Shown piece by piece: positions 25,647-36,889 of a DNA stretch of 64,000 nt. The first letter of the stretch is position 1, and each line of letters begins with the position of its first letter. The notes beneath the pieces are model-generated. The model saw nothing but the letters and a program-made list of their open reading frames with translations. It was not told where the DNA came from and searched no databases. The stretch lies in the NCBI GenBank assembly GCA_946548065.1, contig CAMNPM010000004.1:28769-92768 (forward strand). Direction: 5' to 3'. This DNA comes from an uncultured Prevotella sp. Lineage in GTDB: Bacteria; Bacteroidota; Bacteroidia; Bacteroidales; Bacteroidaceae. Made by a program: the position numbers and the translations under genes.

Positions 25647-28178
25647 TTATTTCTTCAGCAGGTTGGCAATGGTGGCGAACATGGTGCCGAGCGAGGCTGC
25701 ACTGGTGCCTATGCTCATCCATTCGGTGATGCCCAGTGTGCGTCCGCGGCGTTTGGTGGGTACTACTATCTGGCATCCTGGGGCAGGCTTGTGCTTGCGG
25801 TCGGCACGGGCCACCATACCGTTCATGTAAATAATGATGGTCTGGCTCTTCTTGGCTGTCGAGGTGGTGCCGCCTGCCAGGTCGATGTAGTAGTCGGTGT
25901 TCTTTCCTTCCTTAAAGTATACGGTGTTGGGATAGAGCACCTCTCCGTTGATTTTCACCGTGCCGTCATAGCGTGGCACTACGATGCGGTCGCCTTCGCG
26001 CAGGATTGGGTCGTCTTCGCTGCCGGGGTTCTTCATGGCTTTGTCCAGCTCGATGCCTACAGGGTAGTTGGCGTTGGTCATCAGCTTCTTCACGTCGATG
26101 GAGTCTTTGCCCGAGTTGCGCTGAGCGGTGCGCAGCACAGTCTCCATCATGTCGCGCTCTTCAGGGGTCATCAGTCGCAGCAGCTTGGCACCTTCGGGGT
26201 AGGCACGCTTGGTCAGTCCGCCTGCCAGCTTGATGACCTCGCTCAGCCGCTGTCCTTTGTTGGCCAGAGCATAGGTGCCTTCAAACTGAACTTCGCCCTC
26301 TACGATTACATTCTGCTGCTCGGTATAGTTGGGCGAGCGGCGCACGTACACCTCGTCGAAGGGCTGCAGCCGGAACTCGGGCTGCTCGGCTATCGAGAAG
26401 TCGGAGGTCAGCCGGAAGCTAAAGGTCTGTGCTATCTGGTCTTCAGCTTCGGTGGCCAGGGGGTTGGTGATGCGTCGGGCCACGTCGACCTTTACCAGCG
26501 AGGCCGCCTCTGTGGGACCGCCAGCCTGCAGGATAAGGTCTTCCACGGTCTCGTTCTCAGCAAAGCGATAGACGCCGGGGTAGAGCACCTCACCGCTGAT
26601 GGTCACTGTCTTCTGCTCGTTGCGCTCCTCGCGGCTGGCTATGTATATCACGTCTTCGTTTCTCAAAGGCACATCGGGTGCGGTGCCTTCCAGAATGCCG
26701 CTAATGTCTACGCTCTGCACCTCCAGTGTGCGGTCGGCTCGCATGCGGTGCATCACGGCATGCTGGCCGATGGCTTCCTCGGTCAGTCCGTCGGCAGCTT
26801 CAACCAATGCCTTGACGGTGCTGATGTTGCCGCCCACCTGATACATACCAGGACGGAACACGGCACCCTTGATTTCCACCATGTTCTGATAGCGGGTCAG
26901 TGTGGAGTCTACGCTCACCGAGTCTTCATCCATCAGTCGGAAACTGTTCAGGTCGAATTCGCCCACGCTGAACACAGAGTATTGTTGTCCTGCCTTTCGA
27001 TTGATGCGGACGGCTTTCCGATAAGCGTCGCCCGTGAATCCGCCGGCATAGCGAATCAGCGTGGCGGCACTCTCCGAAGTCTTCATTTCGTAGAACATAG
27101 GGCGCTTCACCTTGCCCGTGATGTTCACCAGCGCCTCGTAGGGCGACACGGTGATGACATCGTTGTCCTGCAGCCGTACGTCGCCTGTCAGCTTGCCGTT
27201 CAGCAGGAAGTCATAGACATCCACGTTGCTTAGCAGTCTGCCCTGTCGGTATACCTTCACGTTGCGCAGCGTACCAATCTCGTTCGGGCCGCCCGCCATG
27301 TAGAGGGCATTGTATACGGTGGCGAAAGCCGACATGGTATAGGTGCCTGGTACCTTCACCTCGCCCATCACGCTGACGGTGATGGTGCGCGTCTGACCCA
27401 GTGTCAGTTCAATCTTCGACCCCTGGAAGCGCGGACCCAGCACCTGGCGCAGACGAGCCTTGGCCTGGCTCACCGACAGTCCTCCCAGCTGCACCACGCC
27501 GATGGCCTCGATGGTGATGGTGCCGTCGGGCGAGATAGTCTCAGTGATGCTCTCCTGCGAGGCCCCCCAGATGTCTATGTTCACGGCATCGCCCGGACCC
27601 AGACGGTAGTTCTGGGGTGTGGCCAGGTTCATCGAGCTCTCGAAAGTAAGGTTTTTGTTGTTGAACACGTCGTGTCCGAAGATTTTGCGCTTCTCCGGCT
27701 TCTCGTCTTCCAGGTAGTATTTCAGCGAGTCGGGCATCATAAAGTCCATCGCCTCGTCCATCTCCACAAAGTCGGGATCGTCTTCGTCATAGGTGTGGCG
27801 CACCTGCTGGTTTTGCTTCTTGGTGTCTTTCACGCGATATTGAGAAGCTTTCTGGCGGTCGCTCTTCTTCTGTTCCTCGCGTAGCTCTCCGTTCTGCTGG
27901 CGCATGCGCGTCTTCACCTCCTTCGAACCCGCCGTGATGTCGTCGGCTCCCAGCGCTCCGTTCTTCATCTGCTTCTGGTACTTCTTCTGTATGCGGCGTA
28001 TCTGCTCGATGGTCACACCGCGCTGCATCAACTGCGTCACTATCTTCTGGCGCGACACGCCCTGGGCATTCTGCTCTATCACATAGTCCATCACCTGATT
28101 GTCTGTCATGCCTGACTGAGCCCAGCCCGACAAAGCCGACAGCATCGCAAAGAGTAGTGTGATTGTTATCTTTTTCAT
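25647..28178 (-). CDS. Wza-like polysaccharide export protein with many SLBB domains
   Basis: 843 residues from MKKITITLLFAMLSALSGWAQ (signal peptide) at 28178; the track ORF is 77 residues longer and runs through the promoter. After a charged coiled region comes the poly-export domain (NYRLGPGDAVNIDIWG, ETISPDGTITIEAIGVVQLGG) and then a series of SLBB repeats with ITGKVKRPMFYE, IKGAVFRPGMYQVGG, ISGEVLYPGVYRF and VEGEVQFEGTYAL. The Bacteroidetes version is much longer than the Escherichia Wza. It forms the periplasmic/outer-membrane exit channel. It is the first gene of the minus-strand cluster and is GC-richer than the cassette behind it. Confidence 0.92.
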   Translation of the reverse strand: MKKITITLLFAMLSALSGWAQSGMTDNQVMDYVIEQNAQGVSRQKIVTQLMQRGVTIEQIRRIQKKYQKQMKNGALGADDITAGSKEVKTRMRQQNGELREEQKKSDRQKASQYRVKDTKKQNQQVRHTYDEDDPDFVEMDEAMDFMMPDSLKYYLEDEKPEKRKIFGHDVFNNKNLTFESSMNLATPQNYRLGPGDAVNIDIWGASQESITETISPDGTITIEAIGVVQLGGLSVSQAKARLRQVLGPRFQGSKIELTLGQTRTITVSVMGEVKVPGTYTMSAFATVYNALYMAGGPNEIGTLRNVKVYRQGRLLSNVDVYDFLLNGKLTGDVRLQDNDVITVSPYEALVNITGKVKRPMFYEMKTSESAATLIRYAGGFTGDAYRKAVRINRKAGQQYSVFSVGEFDLNSFRLMDEDSVSVDSTLTRYQNMVEIKGAVFRPGMYQVGGNISTVKALVEAADGLTEEAIGQHAVMHRMRADRTLEVQSVDISGILEGTAPDVPLRNEDVIYIASREERNEQKTVTISGEVLYPGVYRFAENETVEDLILQAGGPTEAASLVKVDVARRITNPLATEAEDQIAQTFSFRLTSDFSIAEQPEFRLQPFDEVYVRRSPNYTEQQNVIVEGEVQFEGTYALANKGQRLSEVIKLAGGLTKRAYPEGAKLLRLMTPEERDMMETVLRTAQRNSGKDSIDVKKLMTNANYPVGIELDKAMKNPGSEDDPILREGDRIVVPRYDGTVKINGEVLYPNTVYFKEGKNTDYYIDLAGGTTSTAKKSQTIIIYMNGMVARADRKHKPAPGCQIVVPTKRRGRTLGITEWMSIGTSAASLGTMFATIANLLKK

Positions 28179-28233
28179 AAATCTATCGTATACATTATTT
28201 AATAAATAACACCCTTGGGGGTGAAATATTGCG

Positions 28234-28241
28234 CAAATATA
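28234..28241 (-). promoter_or_regulatory. Promoter -7 element of the wza-led operon
   Basis: TATATTTG on the minus strand, about 55 bases before the ATG at 28178. No exact TTTG at the expected distance. Divergent from the ssrA promoter. Confidence 0.5.
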
Positions 28242-28262
28242 AATAAAAAAAGCGAAAAACAC

Positions 28263-28292
28263 TTGCTTTCTTGGAAAAAATTCGTAACTTTG
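28263..28292 (+). promoter_or_regulatory. Promoter of ssrA
   Basis: TTG (28263-28265), 19 bases, TAACTTTG (28285-28292), about 25 bases before the mature tmRNA 5' end. Confidence 0.75.
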
Positions 28293-28320
28293 CAGCGATT
28301 TCGTACGGAATCTCACACTT

Positions 28321-28717
28321 GGGGTTGACTGGATTTGACAGCAAGACGAGATGGTACGTAAGCATGCGGAGCGACGGCTGTAGGCTCCATAATCTCTTCG
28401 GTCGAACAATTAATTGGCGAAAACAAGTACGCTCTCGCTGCCTAATCGAAGTACAGTAGATTACTGGCTTTATCCTCTTACAAGGTAGGAGGACGAGACA
28501 TCGCTCCAAGGATGTGGTTCCGAATCTGAGGGTTCAGCGGTGCAGGTAAATCGGAAATAGCCAAAGGGGTGCTCCGACCCTTCGGTGAAGCTTTAGGAGA
28601 TAAGGCTGCAGTTGGTGGCTTGGGTCTTGCTGCAGCACGAAAACGAAGGCCAAGATAAGCATGTAGAAAGCGTATGGTTTCCTTGTTTGGACGAGGGTTC
28701 GACTCCCTCCAGCTCCA
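28321..28717 (+). ncRNA. ssrA: tmRNA
   Basis: Rescues stalled ribosomes and tags the incomplete protein. The 5' end GGGGTTG pairs with CAGCTCC at the 3' end, and the T arm GAGGGTTCGACTCCCTC is clear. The tag frame at 28416-28445 reads GGC GAA AAC AAG TAC GCT CTC GCT GCC TAA, giving GENKYALAA. After the discriminator A (28717) the genome reads CTA rather than CCA, so CCA must be added after transcription. The region after the tag contains several hairpin-forming segments consistent with pseudoknots. Own promoter and terminator. Confidence 0.96.
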
Positions 28718-28735
28718 CTAGCGTCCCGCTTACGC

Positions 28736-28770
28736 AGAGTTCTCACTCTTGTGAGAGCTCTTTTTGTTTT
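28736..28770 (+). terminator. Intrinsic terminator of ssrA
   Basis: An 11-bp stem (AGAGTTCTCAC / GTGAGAGCTCT) with a four-base loop, followed by TTTTGTTTTT. Confidence 0.9.
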
Positions 28771-28814
28771 TAAATCAAGAAAACACGAGCAGGGAAGGAA
28801 TATTTGCAAAATTA

Positions 28815-28846
28815 TTTGGTGAAATAAAATTAAAGTCGTACATTTG
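28815..28846 (+). promoter_or_regulatory. Promoter of the capD-like gene
   Basis: TTTG (28815-28818), 20 bases, TACATTTG (28839-28846). Leader of about 80 bases to the ATG at 28933. Confidence 0.8.
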
Positions 28847-28885
28847 CAGTCTGAAATATAATTATGATTATATGGTGTTGTAATA

Positions 28886-28960
28886 ATGGCCTGCGAGGGC
28901 TGTATGGTGAAGCGTAGAAGAAAGAAGAGCTTATGGGTAAACTCATTGACAGAATACTGA
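28886..28960 (+). other. Possible 24-codon leader ORF overlapping the capD-like start
   Basis: ATG at 28886 opens MACEGCMVKRRRKKSLWVN, in another frame from the main gene, and stops 25 bases inside it. It carries CxxC and a basic cluster. May be chance; listed because it could couple or attenuate translation. Confidence 0.25.
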
Positions 28961-30921
28961 ATTGGTATTTTAAGAGGGATTCGCTGCCCTATTGGTGCAT
29001 TATAATACTCGACAGTCTGTTGCTATTTATGTCGGGATTCTTTGTCTATTGGGTATTCCACAAAACTAATATACTGGTGGAGATGCGCTTTGAGGTGCTC
29101 TACACCATGCTAATCTATGTGGCCTTTGGATGGGTGGGTTTCCGCCTCTTCCATACCTATTCGGGCATCGTGCGCTACAGCTCGTTTGTTGACCTGATGC
29201 ATGTGGCCTATGGCAGTTCGGTATCGATGGTGCTGGCACTGGTCTACTCGCTGTTGATGGAGCATCAGGGACTGACCCTCCTGACGGCACTCTCGCAGAC
29301 TGAGACGGTGTTGACTTTTACCGTAGCTACGCTGCTGATGTGGGCAGAGCGCATCCTGGTGAAGACGCTCTACGATATTTCGTTCATGAACAGTCGTGCC
29401 AAGCGGGTGCTCATCTACGGTGCAATGTCGGGTGGCATCGGGCTGGCCAAGAACATCAATACCCAGCGGCCGCGGCGTTTCTCGCTGCAAGGCTTTATCT
29501 CTCATGACAACCGCGCCCGCCACCTGCTGCTTATGGGCCGCAAGGTGTATAACATCGATGACGACCTTGCCGGTATCATCGACCGTGAACGCATTGAGGC
29601 TATTCTGGTATCTCCCTTGCGCAACCGCGACTTTCAGCGCAATCAGGAGCTTCAGGACATGCTGATTGGCAAGGGCATCAAGATATACATGGCTGAGAGT
29701 GCCAAAGAGTGGAAGGAGGATGAGGACGACTTCGAGCATGTCAGCATGAAAGAAGTGTCGGTGGAAGACCTGCTGCCGCGCGACGAAATCAAGGTAGACA
29801 TGGACTCTGTGGGTAGCGAGCTCACCGGTAAGCGCATACTCATCACGGGTTCGGCCGGGTCGATAGGCTCAGAGATGGTGCGCCAGGTGGCCGTCTACAA
29901 ACCTGCTGCGATGATGCTCATCGATCAGGCCGAGACACCACAGCACGACATACGGCTGATGATGGCCAAGGACTTCCCCGATATCCCGGCCGAGACGGTG
30001 GTGACGAGCATCAGCCGTCAGCGCCGCATGGAGAAAGTGTTCAGCACGTTCCGTCCTGACTATGTGTTTCATGCTGCTGCCTACAAGCACGTGCCGATGA
30101 TGGAGAACAATCCATCGGAGGCGGTCATCAATAATATACATGGTACGAAGATTATAGCTGACATGTCGGTGAAATATGGTGTGAAGAAATTCGTTATGGT
30201 GTCGACCGACAAGGCTGTCAATCCCACCAATGTCATGGGATGTTCGAAGCGCATCTGCGAGATTTACGTCCAGTCGCTGGATAAAGCCGTGAAGGAGCGT
30301 CGCATTGGCGGGTTCCTTGACAAGCTCGGTAATCTGGCCAGCTTTGTCACCGCTTCACAGATGGCAAGTCCTACCGCTCGGACTCAGTTTGTGACTACAC
30401 GCTTCGGCAATGTATTGGGGTCGAACGGTAGTGTGATACCCCTGTTCCAAGAGCAGATTAAGCGAGGCGGTCCTGTGACGGTGACCCATCCTGACATCAT
30501 CCGCTTCTTCATGCTCATTCCCGAGGCTTGTAAACTGGTGCTGGAGGCTGGCACTAAAGGACACGGAGGCGAGATTTTCGTCTTCGACATGGGCAAGCCC
30601 GTGAAGATAGCCGACCTGGCCAGGCGCATGATTCAGCTGTCGGGTGCCAAGAATGTGGAGATCAAGTTTACTGGTCTGCGTGCCGGAGAAAAACTCTATG
30701 AGGAAGTGCTCAACGAGTTGGAGGGTACCAAGCCCTCGTTCCATGAGAAGATACGTATTGCCGAGGTGCGCGAGTACGATTATGCGAAGGTGAACAAGGA
30801 TATAGAAGAACTGATAGAGATAGCCAAGCATTACGATGATATGGCTACCGTGAAGAAGATGAAGGATATAGTGCCAGAATACAAGAGCAACAACTCTATC
30901 TATGAGCAGTTGGACAAATAA
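28933..30921 (+). CDS. Membrane-bound nucleotide-sugar 4,6-dehydratase (CapD/WbpM/PglF type)
   Basis: 662 residues: four N-terminal membrane segments (about 20-135), a first CoA-binding-like Rossmann domain (about 155-240), then an extended SDR domain with TGSAGSIGSEMVRQ, HAAAYKHVPMMENNP, STDKAVNPTNVMGCSKR and FGNVLGSNGSVIPLF. Met replaces the usual catalytic Tyr before the Lys (MGCSK), as in the large WbpM/PglF members that act on UDP-GlcNAc. An extra stretch of about 20 residues precedes TQFVTTRFGNV. It likely supplies a 4-keto-6-deoxy sugar for the polysaccharide locus, with the nearby DegT-type aminotransferase as a possible next step. Confidence 0.9.
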   Translation: MGKLIDRILNWYFKRDSLPYWCIIILDSLLLFMSGFFVYWVFHKTNILVEMRFEVLYTMLIYVAFGWVGFRLFHTYSGIVRYSSFVDLMHVAYGSSVSMVLALVYSLLMEHQGLTLLTALSQTETVLTFTVATLLMWAERILVKTLYDISFMNSRAKRVLIYGAMSGGIGLAKNINTQRPRRFSLQGFISHDNRARHLLLMGRKVYNIDDDLAGIIDRERIEAILVSPLRNRDFQRNQELQDMLIGKGIKIYMAESAKEWKEDEDDFEHVSMKEVSVEDLLPRDEIKVDMDSVGSELTGKRILITGSAGSIGSEMVRQVAVYKPAAMMLIDQAETPQHDIRLMMAKDFPDIPAETVVTSISRQRRMEKVFSTFRPDYVFHAAAYKHVPMMENNPSEAVINNIHGTKIIADMSVKYGVKKFVMVSTDKAVNPTNVMGCSKRICEIYVQSLDKAVKERRIGGFLDKLGNLASFVTASQMASPTARTQFVTTRFGNVLGSNGSVIPLFQEQIKRGGPVTVTHPDIIRFFMLIPEACKLVLEAGTKGHGGEIFVFDMGKPVKIADLARRMIQLSGAKNVEIKFTGLRAGEKLYEEVLNELEGTKPSFHEKIRIAEVREYDYAKVNKDIEELIEIAKHYDDMATVKKMKDIVPEYKSNNSIYEQLDK

Positions 30922-31004
30922 GTGTGCGGATGATTGATACCGTCAAGCACTAAAGGCGGCTACTGCTGGTCAGCCAAAGGGACATAAAGAAAAAGGGCTC
31001 TCAC

Positions 31005-33868
<2,864 letters not shown>

Positions 33869-33872
<4 letters not shown>

Positions 33873-34576
33873 TGCTCACCTCCTGTTCCGTTGCTGGTTT
33901 TGTTGAAGTCGCGTATCAAGTTGACATCGCGCCGGATGTTGTATTCTATCCCGTCAGCACCACGTGCTTTCACCACGACGAAGTAGACACCGTCCTTGAC
34001 TGGTGAACCGTTGTAGGTGCCGTCCCAGCCTGTACTGATGTCGGTCCATTCAAAGAGCTTGTGGCCCCAGCGGTTAAAGATATAGGCATGGAAACTGACA
34101 ATACTCCTGTAGTGATCGCTGCTTTCCGGATTGCATACCCCCTTGGCTGCATATATATCATTGGTGCCGTCGCCATTGGGCGAGAAGGCGTTGGGCATTT
34201 CCAGATGGCTCTCGCTGATGGTGATATTGATACTGCCCTCGTCCACCACCTCGTCGCCCTCCTTGACCAGTAGCGTCACAATGGTCACTCCAGACTGCGT
34301 GAAGTCGAACTCCGGACTCTCTTCGTAGCGCGTTACCTCACTGATGCTTCCTGCTGACTGATGCTGGAAGTGCCACTCGATGATGGAGCCTGAAGCAAAC
34401 AACGAAGTGTCGAACTCGAAACGTACATGCAGGGGAGCCTCTTCAGTGAAACCGTCGGTAGTAGTCACTGGCTGCCCTTTGCTGTCTGTATAGATGGCGG
34501 TGATGTCAATGGTGGCAAAGCTGCACAGAGGTATCAACAAAACCGCGAAAAGACTATAAAATCTGCTTTTTTTCAT
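33869..34576 (-). CDS. Secreted protein with type B T9SS C-terminal sorting domain
   Basis: 235 residues from MKKSRFYSLFAVLLIPLCSFA at 34576 (signal peptide); the ORF track adds 60 residues upstream. A beta-sandwich region (about 25-130) resembles PKD-like modules, and the C-terminal domain carries the type B sorting pattern: MPNAFSPNGDGTNDIY, YIFNRWGHKLFEW, GWDGTYNG and VKDGVYFVVVKARG. Proteins of this kind leave the cell through the type IX system. It precedes uvrA with a four-base overlap, an odd pairing of a surface protein with a repair gene. Confidence 0.85.
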
Positions 34577-34597
34577 CTTGATGTGTGATAATTTGTG

Positions 34598-34605
34598 CAA
34601 AATTA
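34598..34605 (-). promoter_or_regulatory. Promoter -7 element of the sorting-domain protein / uvrA unit
   Basis: TAATTTTG on the minus strand, 21 bases before the ATG at 34576. No clear -33 element. Confidence 0.5.
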
Positions 34606-34638
34606 CGGAAAAAAGTAGAACTTCCGCATCTTTTTTTG

Positions 34639-34646
34639 TAATTTTG
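34639..34646 (+). promoter_or_regulatory. Promoter -7 element of the LysM-protein operon
   Basis: TAATTTTG, 27 bases before the ATG at 34674, divergent from the previous element. Confidence 0.5.
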
Positions 34647-34673
34647 TAGCGCAAAAGAGAAAAAAGTAAGATT

Positions 34674-36059
34674 ATGAGACATACCTTAAAGCGTTTTCTG
34701 CTGTTTGCTGTCGTTTCGTTTGTAGCTGAGACACTGGCAGCACAGCAGATTTTCAAGGACCTTCACGAAGTAAAGCGCAAGGAGACCCTCTTCGGCATTG
34801 CCCGCGACAACGGCTTGACAGTGCAGGAACTGTTGGATGCGAATCCGGAAATGAACACACCGGGCTATGAACTAAAAAAAGGAACCATCATCAAAATACC
34901 CTTTCCGAAGGGGCAACAGGTGCAGCGCATACAAGAAAACTATGCGCCGGCTACGGGGGCGGCGACTCCCTCAGGGCAGCGGACAGCAGCTACGGATATG
35001 CGCCAGCGCGCCATCCGCCTTGGGGTGATGCTGCCGTTGCACAATATCAATGGCGACGGTAAGCGCATGGTAGAGTACTACCGAGGTGTGCTGATGGCAT
35101 GCGACAGCTTGCGAGCCAATGGCATTTCGGTAGATGTACGGGCGTGGAACGTACACGAAGACGCTGATGTCCAACAGGTGCTGCGCGACCCGCAAGCTGC
35201 CAACCGCGACTTGATTATCGGACCGCTCTATACCAAGCAGGTGAAACTCCTGGGCGACTTTGCCAAGGCTCAGGGCATCAGGGTGCTCATTCCCTTCAGC
35301 ATCAACTCGACCGAGGTGTTTAACAACGGCAGCTTGTTTCAGGTCTATCAGAGTTCGACCCGACTGAATGAAGCCTATATCCATCATTTCTTTGAGCGCT
35401 TCAGAAACTATCATCCCATCATCGTCGACTGCAACGATACGACAAGTACCAAGGGTAGTTTCACTACCGCCCTGCGAAGAAAACTGGAACAGGAGGGTAT
35501 TGTCTACTCGATTACCAACCTGAGGTCGAGCGAGGCGATGTTCCAGAAATGCTTCTCGACGACGAAGACCAACATCGTCATCCTGAATACCAGCCGTTCG
35601 GCCGACCTGAATGTGGCCTTTGCTAAGCTCAACGGACTCTTGATGACTGCACCCGGTGTGAAGATTTCTATGTTCGGATATACCGAATGGCTGCAGTACA
35701 CGCGCTCGCATCTGGAGAATTTCTATAAATTCGATGTCTACGTGCCTTCCACCTATTTCATGAATCCGCTGGCACTGAACATTCAGCGCTTCAGTCAGAA
35801 ATATCGCAGGAACTTCCATCAAGATATGCAACCCTATCCGCAGCGCTTCGCTGTAACGGGCTTCGACCAGACGTATTTCTTCATCAAGGGACTCCATCTG
35901 TATGGCAACCGATTCACGGGCGCATCGGGGATGGTGGGATATTCGCCATTGCAGACACCCCTGCACTTCGAACGCATTGGAAACGGAGGCATGCAGAACA
36001 GGGCTTTGCTCTTTGTACACTATATGCCAACGCATAAGATAGAAACCATTAAATTTTGA
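34674..36059 (+). CDS. Periplasmic LysM protein with receptor-like ligand-binding domain
   Basis: 461 residues: signal peptide (MRHTLKRFLLFAVVSFVAETLAAQ), one LysM peptidoglycan-binding domain (about 30-80, HEVKRKETLFGIARDNGLTV), a short linker and a type 1 periplasmic-binding-protein fold (about 110-460, LGVMLPLHNINGDGKRM, DLIIGPLYTKQVKLLGDFAKAQG, IRVLIPFSIN). The combination resembles LysM/LpoA-like lipoprotein regulators in arrangement, but no lipobox is present and no function is known to me. First gene of a plus-strand group with a barrel protein and a POT transporter; its stop is close to the barrel gene start. Confidence 0.8.
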   Translation: MRHTLKRFLLFAVVSFVAETLAAQQIFKDLHEVKRKETLFGIARDNGLTVQELLDANPEMNTPGYELKKGTIIKIPFPKGQQVQRIQENYAPATGAATPSGQRTAATDMRQRAIRLGVMLPLHNINGDGKRMVEYYRGVLMACDSLRANGISVDVRAWNVHEDADVQQVLRDPQAANRDLIIGPLYTKQVKLLGDFAKAQGIRVLIPFSINSTEVFNNGSLFQVYQSSTRLNEAYIHHFFERFRNYHPIIVDCNDTTSTKGSFTTALRRKLEQEGIVYSITNLRSSEAMFQKCFSTTKTNIVILNTSRSADLNVAFAKLNGLLMTAPGVKISMFGYTEWLQYTRSHLENFYKFDVYVPSTYFMNPLALNIQRFSQKYRRNFHQDMQPYPQRFAVTGFDQTYFFIKGLHLYGNRFTGASGMVGYSPLQTPLHFERIGNGGMQNRALLFVHYMPTHKIETIKF

Positions 36060-36097
36060 ACCACGATATGACGGCTTACTTTATATATAAGGTTGCA

Positions 36098-36886
36098 ATG
36101 CAGAGGAAGTGTCTTCTGCTTTTCGGCTTGTTATCCCTTTTACCCTTAGCCTCGAAGGCCCAGGTGGGCCAGTATCGTAACGACCTTGCCGTGGGTGTCA
36201 ATGGCGGATACCTGCTCAACAAGATTTCGTTCACCCCAGAGGTTCCGCAGGATATGATGGGCGGTATGACAGCCGGTCTGACCGTTCGCTATACCTGTGA
36301 GAAGTATTTCAGTAGTATCTGTGCCATCACGGCAGAAGTGAACTATGCGCAGATGGGTTGGAAGGAGAGTATCCTTGATATGGACAACCAACCGGTGATT
36401 AACAACGACACTGGGGTTGCTGAAGAGTATAGTCGTCGGGTCACTTACATCCAGGTACCGCTGATGGCCCGGCTGGGATGGGGGCGGGAACGGAAGGGTT
36501 TTCAGGCTTTCGTTCAGGTAGGACCACAGCTGGGATTCTACCTCAGCGAATCGACCAACTGCAACTTTGATATTGACCATCCCAATATTAACGACCGCGC
36601 GTCGCACATCTCCGGACCCACCATCGGTGACAATGTCTTTTCCAATATGTACCATTTGCCCGTAGAGAAAAAGTTCGACTATGGTATCATAGGCGGTGCC
36701 GGACTGGAGTACTCGCATCCCAAGGTAGGACACTTCCTGTTGGAAGCCCGCTACTATTTCGGACTGGGTAATATCTATGGCAACACGAAGCAGGACTATT
36801 TTGGCAAGTCGAACAATGGAGCCATCGTCATCAAAATGAGCTATCTGTTTGATGTAATCAAAACGAAAAACCCTAAAATAAAATAA
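36098..36886 (+). CDS. Outer-membrane beta-barrel protein (PorT-family type)
   Basis: 262 residues from MQRKCLLLFGLLSLLPLASKAQ at 36098, where the signal peptide begins; ATG 36068 and TTG 36056 are longer alternatives. The remainder has the strand-and-turn pattern of small barrels: LAVGVNGGYLLNKISF, YIQVPLMARLGWG, AFVQVGPQLGFYLSES, GGAGLEYSHPKVGHFLLEARYYFGLGNIY. It belongs to the broad PorT-like group; it is not shown to be PorT itself. Linked closely to the LysM gene and, after three bases, to the POT transporter. Confidence 0.78.
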   Translation: MQRKCLLLFGLLSLLPLASKAQVGQYRNDLAVGVNGGYLLNKISFTPEVPQDMMGGMTAGLTVRYTCEKYFSSICAITAEVNYAQMGWKESILDMDNQPVINNDTGVAEEYSRRVTYIQVPLMARLGWGRERKGFQAFVQVGPQLGFYLSESTNCNFDIDHPNINDRASHISGPTIGDNVFSNMYHLPVEKKFDYGIIGGAGLEYSHPKVGHFLLEARYYFGLGNIYGNTKQDYFGKSNNGAIVIKMSYLFDVIKTKNPKIK

Positions 36887-36889
36887 GTT

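Noticed and set aside
25620-27233. 537-codon plus-strand ORF over the wza-like gene
   Set aside because: Reverse shadow of an SLBB-domain gene with a clear signal peptide on the other strand.
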